From Roseovarius sp. MMSF_3350 (lineage in GTDB: Bacteria > Pseudomonadota > Alphaproteobacteria > Rhodobacterales > Rhodobacteraceae), in contig NZ_JASHIZ010000023.1 in assembly GCF_030733425.1 (NCBI RefSeq), positions 1-64,000 on the forward strand: DNA of 64,000 nt, read 5' to 3'. Below are positions 8,600 to 17,212 of this stretch, piece after piece; the first letter of the stretch is position 1, and each line of letters starts with the position of its first letter. The notes under the pieces are model-generated. The model saw only the letters and a program-made list of their open reading frames with translations, was not told the DNA's origin and did not search any database. The position numbers and the translations under genes are program-made.

Positions 8600-9885
8600 T
8601 GCCCCACACTGCCGCGCCCCTGCCCGTGCGTCTTTACGGCGTGGCGGCCAATCTGCTTGAGCGGCTGGCCTATCGCCGCGTCTCGGAAAACCTGTCGCGG
8701 CAGGGTATTCCGGCAAACCGCCTGACCGAAAGGTTGGGCCACGCCACCGCGCCGCGGCCCGAGGGCGATTTGCTGTGGTTCCACGCGGCCTCGGTCGGCG
8801 AAAGCCTCTCGGTCCTGCGCCTGATCGAGCAGTTGGGCGAAACCCATACCGGCCTGTCCTTCCTCATAACCTCCGGCACCGCCACCTCGGCCCAGATCGT
8901 CGGCAACCGTCTGCCGCCGCGCACCACGCATCAGTTCGCACCACTTGATTCCCGCCGCGTCGTGACCCGCTTCCTCGACCACTGGCGCCCCTCGGCCGCG
9001 GTTTTCGTCGAAAGCGAGCTCTGGCCCCAGATGCTGCGCCTCACCCACCAGGCCGGCGTCCCGCTGGCGCTGGTCAACGCCCGCATCTCCGACACCTCCG
9101 CCCGCAACTGGAAGAGGTTTCCCCGCACCGCGCGACATCTCATGAACCATTTCCGCCTGATCCATTGCCAGGACGAGCGCACCGCAAACCACCTGCGCGA
9201 CCTCGGCCTTGCCCAGGCAGAGCCGGGGCTCAACCTCAAATCCGTCGCCGGCGCTTTGCCCTATAACCGCGAAGAGTTGAACCGGATGCAGGCGATCATC
9301 GCCGGCCGCCCGGTCTGGCTTGCCGCCTCCACCCATCCGGGCGAGGACGAGGTCGTTCTCAAGGCGCACCGCGCCATGACCGGCGGCAACGCCGACGCGC
9401 TCCTGATCCTCGTGCCGCGCCATCCCGAACGCGCCCACGATATCGAGCGCCTCATCGCCGAGCACCGCTTCGAAGGCGCCCGCCGCTCCACGGGCATGAC
9501 CATCACCGGACAGACCCGCGTCTACCTCGCCGACACGCTGGGCGAGATGGGCCTGTGGTACGCCCTCAGCCCGCTCACCTGTGTCTGTGGCACGTTCTCC
9601 GACGTCGGCGGCCACAACCCGTTCGAGCCCGCCCATGCCGGCTCTGCCGTGTTGCACGGGCCCCGCTACGCCAACTTTGCCGAGGCTTACGCCCAGATGC
9701 AGGCCAGAGACGCCTGTATCGAAGTGGCCGACTCCGATGACCTCGGTGCCAAGCTGACCACCTATCTGGACGACCCCGCCGCACTCGACGCCCTGCGCGA
9801 CCGCACCCGCACTTTCGCCGCCACGCAGGCCGATGTGCTGGACGACTTTGCTGCCACCCTTTCCAAGGCGCTCGGCCTGCGCTAG
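8599..9885 (+). CDS. waaA: 3-deoxy-D-manno-octulosonic acid (Kdo) transferase
   Basis: A 428-residue WaaA/KdtA-type GT30 glycosyltransferase that attaches Kdo to lipid IVA at the inner-membrane face. Seen in order: a short N-terminal segment, 'LLWFHAASVGESLSVLRLI' (catalytic Glu region), 'FVESELWPQML', 'NARISDTSARNW', and the C-terminal nucleotide-binding half with 'LAASTHPGEDEVVL', 'PRHPERAHDIERLI' and 'DVGGHNPFEPAHAGSAVLHGP'. Length fits the family. It is translationally coupled to moaA and followed 34 bases later by a glycosyltransferase, a plausible LPS-core pair. Confidence 0.93.
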   Translation: MPHTAAPLPVRLYGVAANLLERLAYRRVSENLSRQGIPANRLTERLGHATAPRPEGDLLWFHAASVGESLSVLRLIEQLGETHTGLSFLITSGTATSAQIVGNRLPPRTTHQFAPLDSRRVVTRFLDHWRPSAAVFVESELWPQMLRLTHQAGVPLALVNARISDTSARNWKRFPRTARHLMNHFRLIHCQDERTANHLRDLGLAQAEPGLNLKSVAGALPYNREELNRMQAIIAGRPVWLAASTHPGEDEVVLKAHRAMTGGNADALLILVPRHPERAHDIERLIAEHRFEGARRSTGMTITGQTRVYLADTLGEMGLWYALSPLTCVCGTFSDVGGHNPFEPAHAGSAVLHGPRYANFAEAYAQMQARDACIEVADSDDLGAKLTTYLDDPAALDALRDRTRTFAATQADVLDDFAATLSKALGLR

Positions 9886-9919
9886 CACGATCCCCGAGCC
9901 TCAAGGAAAGCCGATCCGC

Positions 9920-10960
9920 GTGCCGGACCTCATCGTCACCAATTTCAACCGCAATTTCACCGGCGTGTCCTCGACCGCCGCCAGCGTCGTGCGCTGCCAG
10001 GTCGACCAATACGACCTCGCGCTCGCGGGCCACCGCCTGCCCGGCTGCCCCGACCCGATCACCAGGGCGCAGGCCGCGGCCCTGTCGAAAACCCCGCCAC
10101 CGGCTCGCCCCTTCACCATCTGGCACGTCCGCCGCAATCCCGAAATGCGCGCGGCCCTCTGGGTCCGCGACGTGCTGCGCCGCCCCATCCGCATCGTCTT
10201 TACGTCCGCCGCGATCCGGCGGCATTCGGCCTTCCCCCGCTGGCTGATCTCGCGCATGGATGCCGTCATCGCCACGACCGAGGCCGCTGCCGGCTTTGTC
10301 CCCCATGTCCGCGCCGTCGCGCCCCACGGCGTCGACACCGCCCGTTTCACGCCTGCCCCCGACCGAGCCGCCGCATGGGCCGCCACCGGCTATCCCGGCA
10401 CGCATGGCGTTGCCACCATCGGCCGCATCCGGCCCGAGAAAGGCACCGACCGCTTCGTCGCCACCATGCTGCGCCTCTTGCCACAACGACCCGGCCTCAC
10501 CGCTCTTGTCATCGGCCGCGCCGCCAGGTCCGACCAGCCCTTCCTCGACAAGCTCAAGGCACAGATCGCCGCCGCCGGCCTCACCGATCGCATCCTCTTT
10601 CCCGGCGAGGTCGCGCCCGACGCCCTGCCCGCGCTCACACGGTCACTTTCCGCCATCGTCCAGCTGCCCCGCTACGAAGGCTACGGCATGACCCCGCTCG
10701 AGGGCATGGCCTCGGGCGTGCCGTTCGTCGCCACCGACACGGGCTATTACCGCAGCTTTTCCAGCCAGGGTCAGACCGGCATCATCGTCCCCGATGACCC
10801 GGGCCAGGTCGCCGACGCGCTGGCCGCCCTCCTGTCAGACCCCGATCGCCACGCTGCCATGTCGCACGCCGCCCGCGACATTGCCTGCACCCATTTCAGC
10901 GTCGCGCAAGAAGCCGGGATTATTGCACAGGTCTACGAGGATCTCTGGTCCGGCGCTTGA
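9920..10960 (+). CDS. GT4-family glycosyltransferase, probable LPS core
   Basis: A 346-residue GT-B fold retaining glycosyltransferase. The C-terminal half has 'TIGRIRPEKGTDRFVATMLRLLP' and the donor-site 'LPRYEGYGMTPLEGMASGVPFVATDTG' (the E-x7-E motif of GT4). The N-terminus 'PDLIVTNFNRNFTGVSSTAA' resembles LpcC-type core mannosyltransferases. I selected the GTG at 9920, preceded by AAGGAAAG, rather than a far upstream ATG inside waaA. The sugar transferred cannot be proven, but the position behind waaA argues for an inner-core step. Confidence 0.82.
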   Translation: MPDLIVTNFNRNFTGVSSTAASVVRCQVDQYDLALAGHRLPGCPDPITRAQAAALSKTPPPARPFTIWHVRRNPEMRAALWVRDVLRRPIRIVFTSAAIRRHSAFPRWLISRMDAVIATTEAAAGFVPHVRAVAPHGVDTARFTPAPDRAAAWAATGYPGTHGVATIGRIRPEKGTDRFVATMLRLLPQRPGLTALVIGRAARSDQPFLDKLKAQIAAAGLTDRILFPGEVAPDALPALTRSLSAIVQLPRYEGYGMTPLEGMASGVPFVATDTGYYRSFSSQGQTGIIVPDDPGQVADALAALLSDPDRHAAMSHAARDIACTHFSVAQEAGIIAQVYEDLWSGA

Positions 10961-11038
10961 CCGCCGCCCCCTCAGGTTTGATGTTGCACCCGGGCTCAGG
11001 AACGTTACGATGTCCTGCCAATTTTCGGAGGTTTCCCC

Positions 11039-11452
11039 GTGATCCAGAAATACGAGTACAAGGTCATCCCCGCCCCCGCCAAGGGCCGCAAGGGCCCCGG
11101 CGTCAAGGGCGCCGAGGGCCGTTTCGCCCACGGGCTCGAAACGGTGATCAACGAACTGGCGCTCGAGGGCTGGGAATACCTGCGCGCCGACATCCTGCCC
11201 AGCGAAGAGCGCCAGGGCCTGACCTCGTCGCAGACGGTCTATCGCAGCATGCTGGTATTCCGCCGCCCACTGGAGCTTGAAGGCGTCGACAGCCCGCCGC
11301 CGCTGCCCTGGGACGAATATGAGGAAGAGACGCTGGAGACCGAAGGCGAGGCAGAACAAATTCAGTCCTCGCAAGAGGATAGCATCGACGACACCGACAC
11401 CGGGGACGACGAACCCGACCTGCCCCAAGACCCCGACAAACCGCGCGAGTAA
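11039..11452 (+). CDS. DUF4177-domain protein
   Basis: A 137-residue soluble protein. The first ~80 residues ('IQKYEYKVIPAPAKG', 'ETVINELALEGWEYLRADILPSEE', 'YRSMLVFRRPL') match the small DUF4177 fold, which is usually about 60 residues. The tail from about residue 90 is very acidic and probably disordered. It starts at GTG with a CGGAGG ribosome site nine bases upstream. Function unknown. It sits alone between a glycosyltransferase and a J-domain gene on the same strand. Confidence 0.75.
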   Translation: MIQKYEYKVIPAPAKGRKGPGVKGAEGRFAHGLETVINELALEGWEYLRADILPSEERQGLTSSQTVYRSMLVFRRPLELEGVDSPPPLPWDEYEEETLETEGEAEQIQSSQEDSIDDTDTGDDEPDLPQDPDKPRE

Positions 11453-11558
11453 CCCGGGCGAGGCAGATCGAAGCAAGCGGGGAAATTCCCGATCTTTCCT
11501 CTTCAATTTGCCGCGCAATCACATACACTCTTGGCCTCGAGTCGCAAAGGGAATGCCA

Positions 11559-12182
11559 ATGGCTAAATCCGATCCGTTTGGTTTCGACATGTCCGTTTCG
11601 TCCGCGAAAAAGAAAAATCCGCGCGGTCGGCGGGGCATGTCGGGCGCGTCCGAAACCTCGACGCGCATCTGCGACCACGATGGCTGTGACAAGCCGGGCG
11701 TCTATCGTGCCCCCAAGGCGCCCGATGTGCTCGACGACTATTACTGGTTCTGCCAGGAGCATGTGCGCGAGTACAACCTGAAATGGAATTTCTTCAACGG
11801 CACCACCGAGGCCGAGATGAATGCCCAGATGTCCTCGGACAAGGTGTGGGAGCGCAAGACCAAGGCGTTCAACGACCCCGAGGCCCGGGCCTGGGCGCGC
11901 CTCGGCATCGAGGACCCGCATCAGGTGCTGGGCGGCAATGCCACGCAGAACCCCGGCAAGAACCGCGGCGGCCAGCGCAAGCTGCCCCCCACCGAACGTC
12001 GCGCGATCGAGATTCTCGAGGCCAGCGAGCACGCCTCCAAGGCCGAGATCCGCAAGGCCTACAAGGCGCTGATCAAGGTGCTGCACCCCGACATCAACGG
12101 CGGCGACCGCAGCCAGGAAGAGCAGTTGCAACAGGTTGTCTGGGCCTGGGACCAGATCAAGCAGAGCCGCAACTTCAAGTAG
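11559..12182 (+). CDS. J-domain (DnaJ-like) co-chaperone with Cys/His N-terminal region
   Basis: A 207-residue protein. The C-terminal 65 residues form a J domain: 'AIEILEASEHASKAEIRKAYKALIKVLHPDINGGD' with the diagnostic HPD, followed by the helix IV tail. J domains stimulate the ATPase of an Hsp70 partner. The N-terminal part carries 'ICDHDGCDKPGVYRAP' and 'WFCQEHVREYN', a C-x4-C ... C-x2-H arrangement that could bind zinc and act as the client-specific part. There is no Gly/Phe linker or DnaJ zinc-finger repeat, so it is a specialised type III J-protein. Two possible ATGs (11553, 11559) differ by two residues. Confidence 0.88.
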   Translation: MAKSDPFGFDMSVSSAKKKNPRGRRGMSGASETSTRICDHDGCDKPGVYRAPKAPDVLDDYYWFCQEHVREYNLKWNFFNGTTEAEMNAQMSSDKVWERKTKAFNDPEARAWARLGIEDPHQVLGGNATQNPGKNRGGQRKLPPTERRAIEILEASEHASKAEIRKAYKALIKVLHPDINGGDRSQEEQLQQVVWAWDQIKQSRNFK

Positions 12183-12196
12183 ATGCCATCGAAGGG

Positions 12197-12260
12197 GCGC
12201 GCCGGGTCACTCGTACCGTTCCGGGCCCTGAAACTCCCCGGCGCGCATTCGGGCCCGGAA
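12197..12260. other. Interleaved inverted repeats (pseudoknot-like) between convergent genes
   Basis: Arm A GCGCGCCGGG (12197-12206) pairs with CCCGGCGCGC (12237-12246). Arm B TTCCGGGCCC (12219-12228) pairs with GGGCCCGGAA (12251-12260). The order A-B-A'-B' is that of a pseudoknot or of two mutually exclusive hairpins. It fills the space between the stop codons of the J-protein and MsrB genes, so a bidirectional terminator role is plausible, although no T-tract follows. Confidence 0.55.
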
Positions 12261-12261
12261 T

Positions 12262-12732
12262 TCAGGCTTCGCGGAACGTCAGGCTGACGCCGTTCAGACA
12301 GTGCCGTTTGCCCGTCGGCTGCGGCCCGTCGTCGAAGATATGCCCAAGGTGGCTGCCGCAACGGCGGCAATGGCATTCGGTCCGCGTCGCGAAGAGCGAA
12401 CGATCAGGCTTGGTGCCGATGGCGTTCGGCATCGCCTTCCAGAAACTGGGCCAGCCGGTCTTGCTGTCATACTTGGTCTCGGACGAATAAAGCGGCAGGT
12501 CGCAACCGCGGCAATGGTACGTCCCCGGTTCGTACAGATCGTGCAGCGGGCTGCTGAAGGCGCGTTCGGTGCCTTCCTCGCGCATGACCTCATATTCCAG
12601 ATCGGTCAACATCTCGCGCCACTCCGCCTCGGTGCGTGTCACCTCGAACGATCCCGGCGCGGCAAAGCCCGGCAAAGCGGCCAGGATGGTCCCCCCCGAG
12701 AGGGCCGACAGAATGAATTTGCGTCGTTGCAT
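12262..12732 (-). CDS. msrB: Peptide-methionine (R)-S-oxide reductase, exported
   Basis: A 156-residue MsrB that reduces Met-R-sulfoxide in proteins. The N-terminus 'MQRRKFILSALSGGTILAALPGFA' has twin arginines and a hydrophobic stretch, so Tat-type export to the periplasm is likely. The catalytic domain shows zinc ligands 'CRGC' and 'CRRCGSH', 'TGWPSFWKA', 'LGHIFDDGP' and the catalytic Cys in 'RHCLNGVSLTF'. Start chosen at the ATG with AAGGAGG directly upstream. It lies 73 bases downstream of the fasciclin gene and probably belongs to the same sigma-controlled oxidative-damage module. Confidence 0.93.
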   Translation of the reverse strand: MQRRKFILSALSGGTILAALPGFAAPGSFEVTRTEAEWREMLTDLEYEVMREEGTERAFSSPLHDLYEPGTYHCRGCDLPLYSSETKYDSKTGWPSFWKAMPNAIGTKPDRSLFATRTECHCRRCGSHLGHIFDDGPQPTGKRHCLNGVSLTFREA

Positions 12733-12805
12733 CGTATCCTCCTTAGGTGGTCGTTCGGACGTCAACGGGGGGCGGATGCCCCCCGTTCCCCAGCTAGCGA
12801 GGTTG

Positions 12806-13360
12806 TTACTGCCTGGCAGGCAGCATCACCGTGTCGATCACGTGAATCACGCCGTTGGACTGCTCGACATCGGCGATGGTCACGTTCGCCACGCGGCCGC
12901 GCTCGTCTTCCAGCATGATGGTGTTGCCCTGGTAGGTGGCCTTCAGCATGCAGCCGCCCACGGTCGGCACCATGTGCGCGCCACCGTCATCGTCGACCAT
13001 GCCCCTGATCGCCGTCGACATCGCATCAGCCGACACCACGTGGCAGGTCAGGATCTCGGTCAGCTGTTTCTTCGCCGCCGGTTGCAGCAAAGCCTGGACG
13101 GAACCTTCCCGCAGCTCGCCAAAGGCGGCGTTTGTCGGCGCGAACACGGTAAACGGGCCGTCACCGGACAGCGTATCGACGAGGTCCGCAGCCTTTACAG
13201 CAGTGACCAGGGTGGTGTGATCGGCCGAGTTCACGGCGTTCTCGACGATCGTCCTGTCGGCATACATCGCCGCGCCGCCGACCATCGGATTGTCGGCATG
13301 GGCAACGGTCGCGGTGGTCGCGACGGCCGCGGCGGCGGTCATGGATTTCAGGTTAAACAT
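12806..13360 (-). CDS. Secreted fasciclin (FAS1) domain protein
   Basis: A 184-residue protein with a signal peptide (cleavage near T-V-A-H-A) and one FAS1 domain covering the rest: 'TLVTAVKAADLVDTLSGDGPFTVFAPTNAAF' (H1-type motif) and 'IADVEQSNGVIHVIDTVMLP' (H2-type motif). FAS1 domains mediate adhesion or protein interactions outside the cell. Two cysteines (in 'LTCHV' and 'GGCML') may form a disulfide. The gene follows a sigma/anti-sigma pair, an arrangement repeatedly seen for stress-induced FAS1 proteins in alphaproteobacteria, so it is a likely regulon target. Confidence 0.9.
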   Translation of the reverse strand: MFNLKSMTAAAAVATTATVAHADNPMVGGAAMYADRTIVENAVNSADHTTLVTAVKAADLVDTLSGDGPFTVFAPTNAAFGELREGSVQALLQPAAKKQLTEILTCHVVSADAMSTAIRGMVDDDGGAHMVPTVGGCMLKATYQGNTIMLEDERGRVANVTIADVEQSNGVIHVIDTVMLPARQ

Positions 13361-13465
13361 ATCTCTACTCCCTAACTTAATGCACTCAAGCCGGGCTTTT
13401 TGCCCAACTCACACGCAGTCACGGAAGCGGTGTGCGGAAAGTTTCAGCTGTCTTCGGAAATTTTG

Positions 13466-14161
13466 TCAGACGTCCTCGAGCGGACCAGTAGCCAGGATGT
13501 CGCCCGTCGGCGCCCCGGTGGGCGAGCCGCCCTCGGGTTCATCCGAAATTGCCAAGGTGCTGCCCTGCAACACCTCGATCTGTTCCGGCGTCATCGGCAG
13601 ACGAATGCGTTCATCGTCGGGCAGCACGCCCAGCGACACCGGCGGGTTCTCCCCAGCGATCAGCCACATCTCGATATCGCGGTCGGGGCGGTCCTGCATA
13701 CCGCGCCGTTCGACATACATCTCCTGGGTGGTGGCGTCATAGCCGGCCGCCAGGATGATCTCTTCCTCACCTTCGGCCCGCAAATCGGCATGATAGACCG
13801 GGTTTTCGGGGGGCTGCACGCCCGTACCAGGCAGGTCCACCACGAAGAAGAGCGCCGCCACCAGCGCCACCGCGGCCAGTCCTGTCAGTCCGAACCACCC
13901 GAACAATCCGCGCCGCGCCGGACGTTCGTCCGCGAACAGGCGGCGGTCCAGCGTCGCCTTCACCCGCGCCGGCGGGGTCTCTTCCGGAATCTCCTCGGCC
14001 AGCAGGGCGAAATCTTCCGCCCATTGGACGTAAAGCGCGCGCAACGCGGGTTCGGCGCCAAGACGCGCCTCGAAGGCCGCGGCCTCCTCGGCCGACAGCA
14101 ATCCCAGCGCGTATTCACCCGCCAGGACCACGTCGTCGTCTTTTTCCGGCACCCCGCTCAT
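13466..14161 (-). CDS. RskA-type transmembrane anti-sigma factor
   Basis: A 231-residue membrane protein. Residues 1-70 form a helical anti-sigma domain ('LAGEYALGLLSAEEAAAFEARL'). One transmembrane helix lies around residues 90-115 ('LFGWFGLTGLAAVALVAALFF'). A periplasmic RskA domain follows, ending in 'GSTLAISDEPEGGSPTGAPTGDILATGPL'. It would hold the cognate sigma factor until a signal triggers release. Its ATG overlaps the sigma-factor stop (ATGA), giving coupled 1:1 synthesis, and fixes the start four residues inside a longer open frame. Confidence 0.9.
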   Translation of the reverse strand: MSGVPEKDDDVVLAGEYALGLLSAEEAAAFEARLGAEPALRALYVQWAEDFALLAEEIPEETPPARVKATLDRRLFADERPARRGLFGWFGLTGLAAVALVAALFFVVDLPGTGVQPPENPVYHADLRAEGEEEIILAAGYDATTQEMYVERRGMQDRPDRDIEMWLIAGENPPVSLGVLPDDERIRLPMTPEQIEVLQGSTLAISDEPEGGSPTGAPTGDILATGPLEDV

Positions 14162-14706
14162 CGCGACAGGCACTCCCTCAGTTTCAACAGGCTGCGGCGC
14201 AGCCAGGTTCGCATCGTGTTCAGCGGCACGTCAAACCGCGCCGCCAGGTCGGCATAGGTCTCTCCGTCAAGATACGCCCCGCGCACGGCCTGCGCGCGGT
14301 CGGCCTCGAGCTCGTCAAAGCACCCGTCCAACTTTTTCCGCTCCGAGGCCTGCACGGCCTGCGCCTCCGGCCCCGGTGCGGAATCAGGCATCGCTTCAGC
14401 CAGTCCCTCCGGCATCTGCTCGCCCGTCCCCTTGCGCTTGCGCAGCATGTCGATGGCCGCGTTTCGCGCGATGGTGATCAGCCACGTCATGGGGCTGAAC
14501 CCGCCCGTGCTGTACCGATCGGCGTTGCGCCAGATCTTGACATAGACCTCCTGCAACACCTCTTCGGCCTCGGCCCGGTTGTTCAACACACGCAGGATCA
14601 CGCCGAATAGTTTCGCAGACGTCGCGGAATAAAGATCGGAAAATGCGCTCCTGTCCTTCAGGGCGCACCGGCCGATAAGGTGTTCAATAGCGTCGAGGTC
14701 TTTCAT
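14158..14706 (-). CDS. ECF-type RNA polymerase sigma factor
   Basis: A 182-residue sigma-70-family factor with only regions 2 and 4. Region 2 has 'DRSAFSDLYSATSAKLFGVILRVLNNRAEAEEVLQEVYVKIWRNADRY' and 'SPMTWLITIARNAAIDMLRKRK'. Region 4 has 'YLDGETYADLAARFDVPLNTMRTWLRRSLLKLRECL', the helix-turn-helix reading the -35 element. Followed directly by an RskA-type anti-sigma factor, a fasciclin protein and MsrB, implying an envelope or oxidative stress regulon. The start M-K-D-L-D is normal for this group; an upstream in-frame ATG adding 14 residues is less likely. Confidence 0.92.
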   Translation of the reverse strand: MKDLDAIEHLIGRCALKDRSAFSDLYSATSAKLFGVILRVLNNRAEAEEVLQEVYVKIWRNADRYSTGGFSPMTWLITIARNAAIDMLRKRKGTGEQMPEGLAEAMPDSAPGPEAQAVQASERKKLDGCFDELEADRAQAVRGAYLDGETYADLAARFDVPLNTMRTWLRRSLLKLRECLSR

Positions 14707-14847
14707 GGAACGCGCATTCCTTTCGAAACCGGAAACTAGGGCAGGCATATGGCGAGCGCCAGTAATTCTTTCCCTTTCCCTTGCCCTTCCCGGCGATATG
14801 TTGCACGGAAGGGCGAGCGGAAAACAGACGATTGAAGGACATGCCAG

Positions 14848-15834
14848 ATGGCCGACGGCAACATGGATCACGACATGAAACCGACCGAGGAGCTTTCGGT
14901 CCGCGACGTTTTCGGGATCGACACGGACATGGTCATCAAGGGATTCTCCGACAAAAGCGAGCGCGTGCCGGACATCGACAGTACCTACAAGTTCGACCCC
15001 GACACGACGCTGGCTATCCTCGCGGGCTTTTCCCACAACCGCCGCGTCATGGTACAGGGCTATCACGGCACCGGCAAATCGACCCATATCGAACAGGTCG
15101 CAGCAAGGCTCAACTGGCCCGCCGTGCGCGTCAACCTCGACAGCCACATCAGCCGGATCGACCTGATCGGCAAGGACGCGATCAAGCTGCGCGAAGGCGT
15201 GCAGGTGACCGAGTTCCACGAGGGCATCCTGCCCTGGGCGCTGCGCAATCCCGTCGCCATCGTGTTCGACGAATACGATGCGGGCCGCGCCGACGTGATG
15301 TTCGTCATCCAGCGCGTGCTGGAACATGACGGCAAGCTGACCCTGCTGGACCAGAACGAGATCATCACGCCCCACCCCTGTTTCCGCCTCTTTGCCACGG
15401 CCAACACCGTGGGCCTGGGCGACACCACGGGGCTCTACCACGGCGTGCAACAGATCAACCAGGCACAGATGGACCGCTGGTCGCTCGTGGCCACGCTGAA
15501 CTATCTCAGCCACGACGCCGAGACCGCCATCGTCATCGCCAAGACCCCCCAGATGAACACCGAGGCCGGGCGCCGCACGATCAGCCAGATGGTCACCGTC
15601 GCCGACCTTACCCGGACCGCTTTCATGAACGGCGACCTGTCGACCGTCATGAGCCCCCGGACCGTCATCAACTGGGCCCAGAACAGCCGCATCTTCCGCG
15701 ATGTAGGCTACGCCTTCCGCCTCACGTTCCTCAACAAGTGCGACGAGCTGGAGCGCCAGACCGTGGCCGAATTCTACCAGCGCTGCTTCGACGAGGAACT
15801 GCCCGAAAGCGCGGCGAGCGTAAGTTTGGGTTAA
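14848..15834 (+). CDS. cobS: Cobaltochelatase CobS subunit (AAA+ ATPase)
   Basis: A 328-residue AAA+ ATPase of the aerobic cobalamin pathway. With CobT and CobN it inserts cobalt into hydrogenobyrinic acid a,c-diamide. Walker A is 'GYHGTGKST' (about residues 72-80), Walker B '[11 protein letters not shown]', sensor region '[21 protein letters not shown]'. The N-terminal '[32 protein letters not shown]' is the CobS signature. Length is standard. The usual neighbour cobT is not present on either side. The gene is divergent from the sigma-factor operon. Confidence 0.95.
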   Translation: MADGNMDHDMKPTEELSVRDVFGIDTDMVIKGFSDKSERVPDIDSTYKFDPDTTLAILAGFSHNRRVMVQGYHGTGKSTHIEQVAARLNWPAVRVNLDSHISRIDLIGKDAIKLREGVQVTEFHEGILPWALRNPVAIVFDEYDAGRADVMFVIQRVLEHDGKLTLLDQNEIITPHPCFRLFATANTVGLGDTTGLYHGVQQINQAQMDRWSLVATLNYLSHDAETAIVIAKTPQMNTEAGRRTISQMVTVADLTRTAFMNGDLSTVMSPRTVINWAQNSRIFRDVGYAFRLTFLNKCDELERQTVAEFYQRCFDEELPESAASVSLG

Positions 15835-15865
15835 CGCGCATCCGTCACCTTCCGGCTTGATCCGA

Positions 15866-15943
15866 GGATCTCTCCCGCAACGAGATCCCGGATCAAATCC
15901 GGGATGCGTTATCTCCTTGTGTAGGGCGGGATTTCATCCCGCC
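15866..15943. repeat. Three consecutive short inverted repeats downstream of cobS
   Basis: GGATCTC (15866-15872) pairs with GAGATCC (15882-15888). CCCGGAT (15887-15893) pairs with ATCCGGG (15897-15903) across CAA. GGCGGGAT (15925-15932) pairs with ATCCCGCC (15936-15943) across TTC. The middle one resembles the ATCCCGGATCAAATCCGGG palindromes common between genes in alphaproteobacteria. They may also end cobS transcription. Confidence 0.6.
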
Positions 15944-15991
15944 TGCCCCCGCATCTTGCGCCCGGACGGACGATATGAAACCGTCATCCCC

Positions 15992-17212
15992 ATGATCCGC
16001 CTCGCCCTCCTGCTCTTGATCCTCGCCCTGCCCGCCTCGGCGCAAGACCGCGCCGCCATAGAACAGCAGTTCCGCAGCTGGCTCGAACAAGACATCTGGC
16101 CCGCCGCCCGGGCCAAAGGCGTCTCCCGCGCCACGTTCGAGCGGGCCATGAGTGGCGTCCGCCTCAACTGGGACCTGCCCGACCTCGTCCCGCCGGGGTC
16201 CGAGGCCACCACGCCCAAACGCCAGACCCAGTCCGAGTTCGGCGCGCCGGGCCGCTATTTCCGCGGCGTCTCGGGCGACGCCGCCATCGGCCGCGATCTC
16301 GCCCGCCGCCACGCATCCACCCTCGCCCGGATCGAGAAACAAACCGGCGTGCCCGGTCGCATCCTGCTGGGCATCTGGGGCCGCGAAAGCGCCTATGGCC
16401 GGGCGAAAATCCCCCACAACGTGTTCGAGGTCCTTGGCACCAAGGGTTTCATGGCCACCCGCGCCGCCTATTTCCGCGAGGAACTCATCGCCGCCCTGCA
16501 AATCGCCGAGGCCGGCCACGCCAGTGGCCCCTTGCGCAGCTCCTGGGCCGGCGCGCTCGGCCAGCCGCAATTCATGCCGTCCAGCTTTCTGCAATACGCC
16601 GCCGACGGCGACGGCGACGGGCGCGCCGATATCTGGGGCTCGGTCCCCGACACGCTGGCCTCGATCGCCAACTACCTCGCCCGCCACGGCTGGGTCGCGG
16701 GCCGCGACTGGGGCTTCGAGGTGACCGTACCGGCCTCCGTCTCCTGTTCCCTCGAAGGTCCCGACCAGGGCCGCCCCATCGCGGAATGGGAAGCCATGGG
16801 CATCACCCGCGTCTCAAACCGCCCCTTCCCCGCCCATGAACGCAGCGGCGAAGGCTTCCTGATGATGCCCGCCGGGCGCAACGGTCCGGCCTTCGTGGTC
16901 ACACCCAATTTCTACGTGCTCAAGGACTACAACATGTCCGACCTCTATGCGCTTTATGTCGGCCATGTCGGCGACCGCATCCAGTACGGCGTCGGTGATT
17001 TCGCGGCCCCCTGGGGGGCTGTCGGCAAGATGTACCGCTCCGACATCGCCGCCATGCAACGCGCACTCGAGGGCATGGGCCACGACGTTGGCGGCGCCGA
17101 CGGGCTGCCCGGCTTCAAGACCCGCCGCTCCATCGGCCGCTGGCAAAAGGCGACCGGCCGGCCCGCCACCTGCTTTCCCGAACCGGGGATGAAAGCGCAA
17201 CTGGTCCGCTAG
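15992..17212 (+). CDS. Lytic murein transglycosylase (MltB-type) with C-terminal peptidoglycan-binding domain
   Basis: A 406-residue secreted protein. The signal peptide (M-I-R-L-A-L-L-L-L-I-L-A, cleavage after A-S-A) is followed by an SLT domain with the catalytic Glu in 'LLGIWGRESAYGR', and 'SSWAGALGQPQFMPSSFLQYAADGDGDGRADIW', the Ca-binding-like MltB/family 3 signature. The last ~60 residues form a PG_binding_1 domain ('AMQRALEGMGHDVGGADGLPGFKTRRSIGRWQK'). It cleaves glycan strands to 1,6-anhydro-MurNAc in the periplasm. I used ATG 15992, which gives the signal peptide; upstream in-frame codons cross the hairpin repeats. Confidence 0.93.
   Translation: MIRLALLLLILALPASAQDRAAIEQQFRSWLEQDIWPAARAKGVSRATFERAMSGVRLNWDLPDLVPPGSEATTPKRQTQSEFGAPGRYFRGVSGDAAIGRDLARRHASTLARIEKQTGVPGRILLGIWGRESAYGRAKIPHNVFEVLGTKGFMATRAAYFREELIAALQIAEAGHASGPLRSSWAGALGQPQFMPSSFLQYAADGDGDGRADIWGSVPDTLASIANYLARHGWVAGRDWGFEVTVPASVSCSLEGPDQGRPIAEWEAMGITRVSNRPFPAHERSGEGFLMMPAGRNGPAFVVTPNFYVLKDYNMSDLYALYVGHVGDRIQYGVGDFAAPWGAVGKMYRSDIAAMQRALEGMGHDVGGADGLPGFKTRRSIGRWQKATGRPATCFPEPGMKAQLVR

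Noticed and set aside
13393..13405. GGGC-TTTTT-GCCC hairpin as a terminator after the anti-sigma gene
   Set aside because: Only a four-base stem without a flanking T-run; too weak to call.
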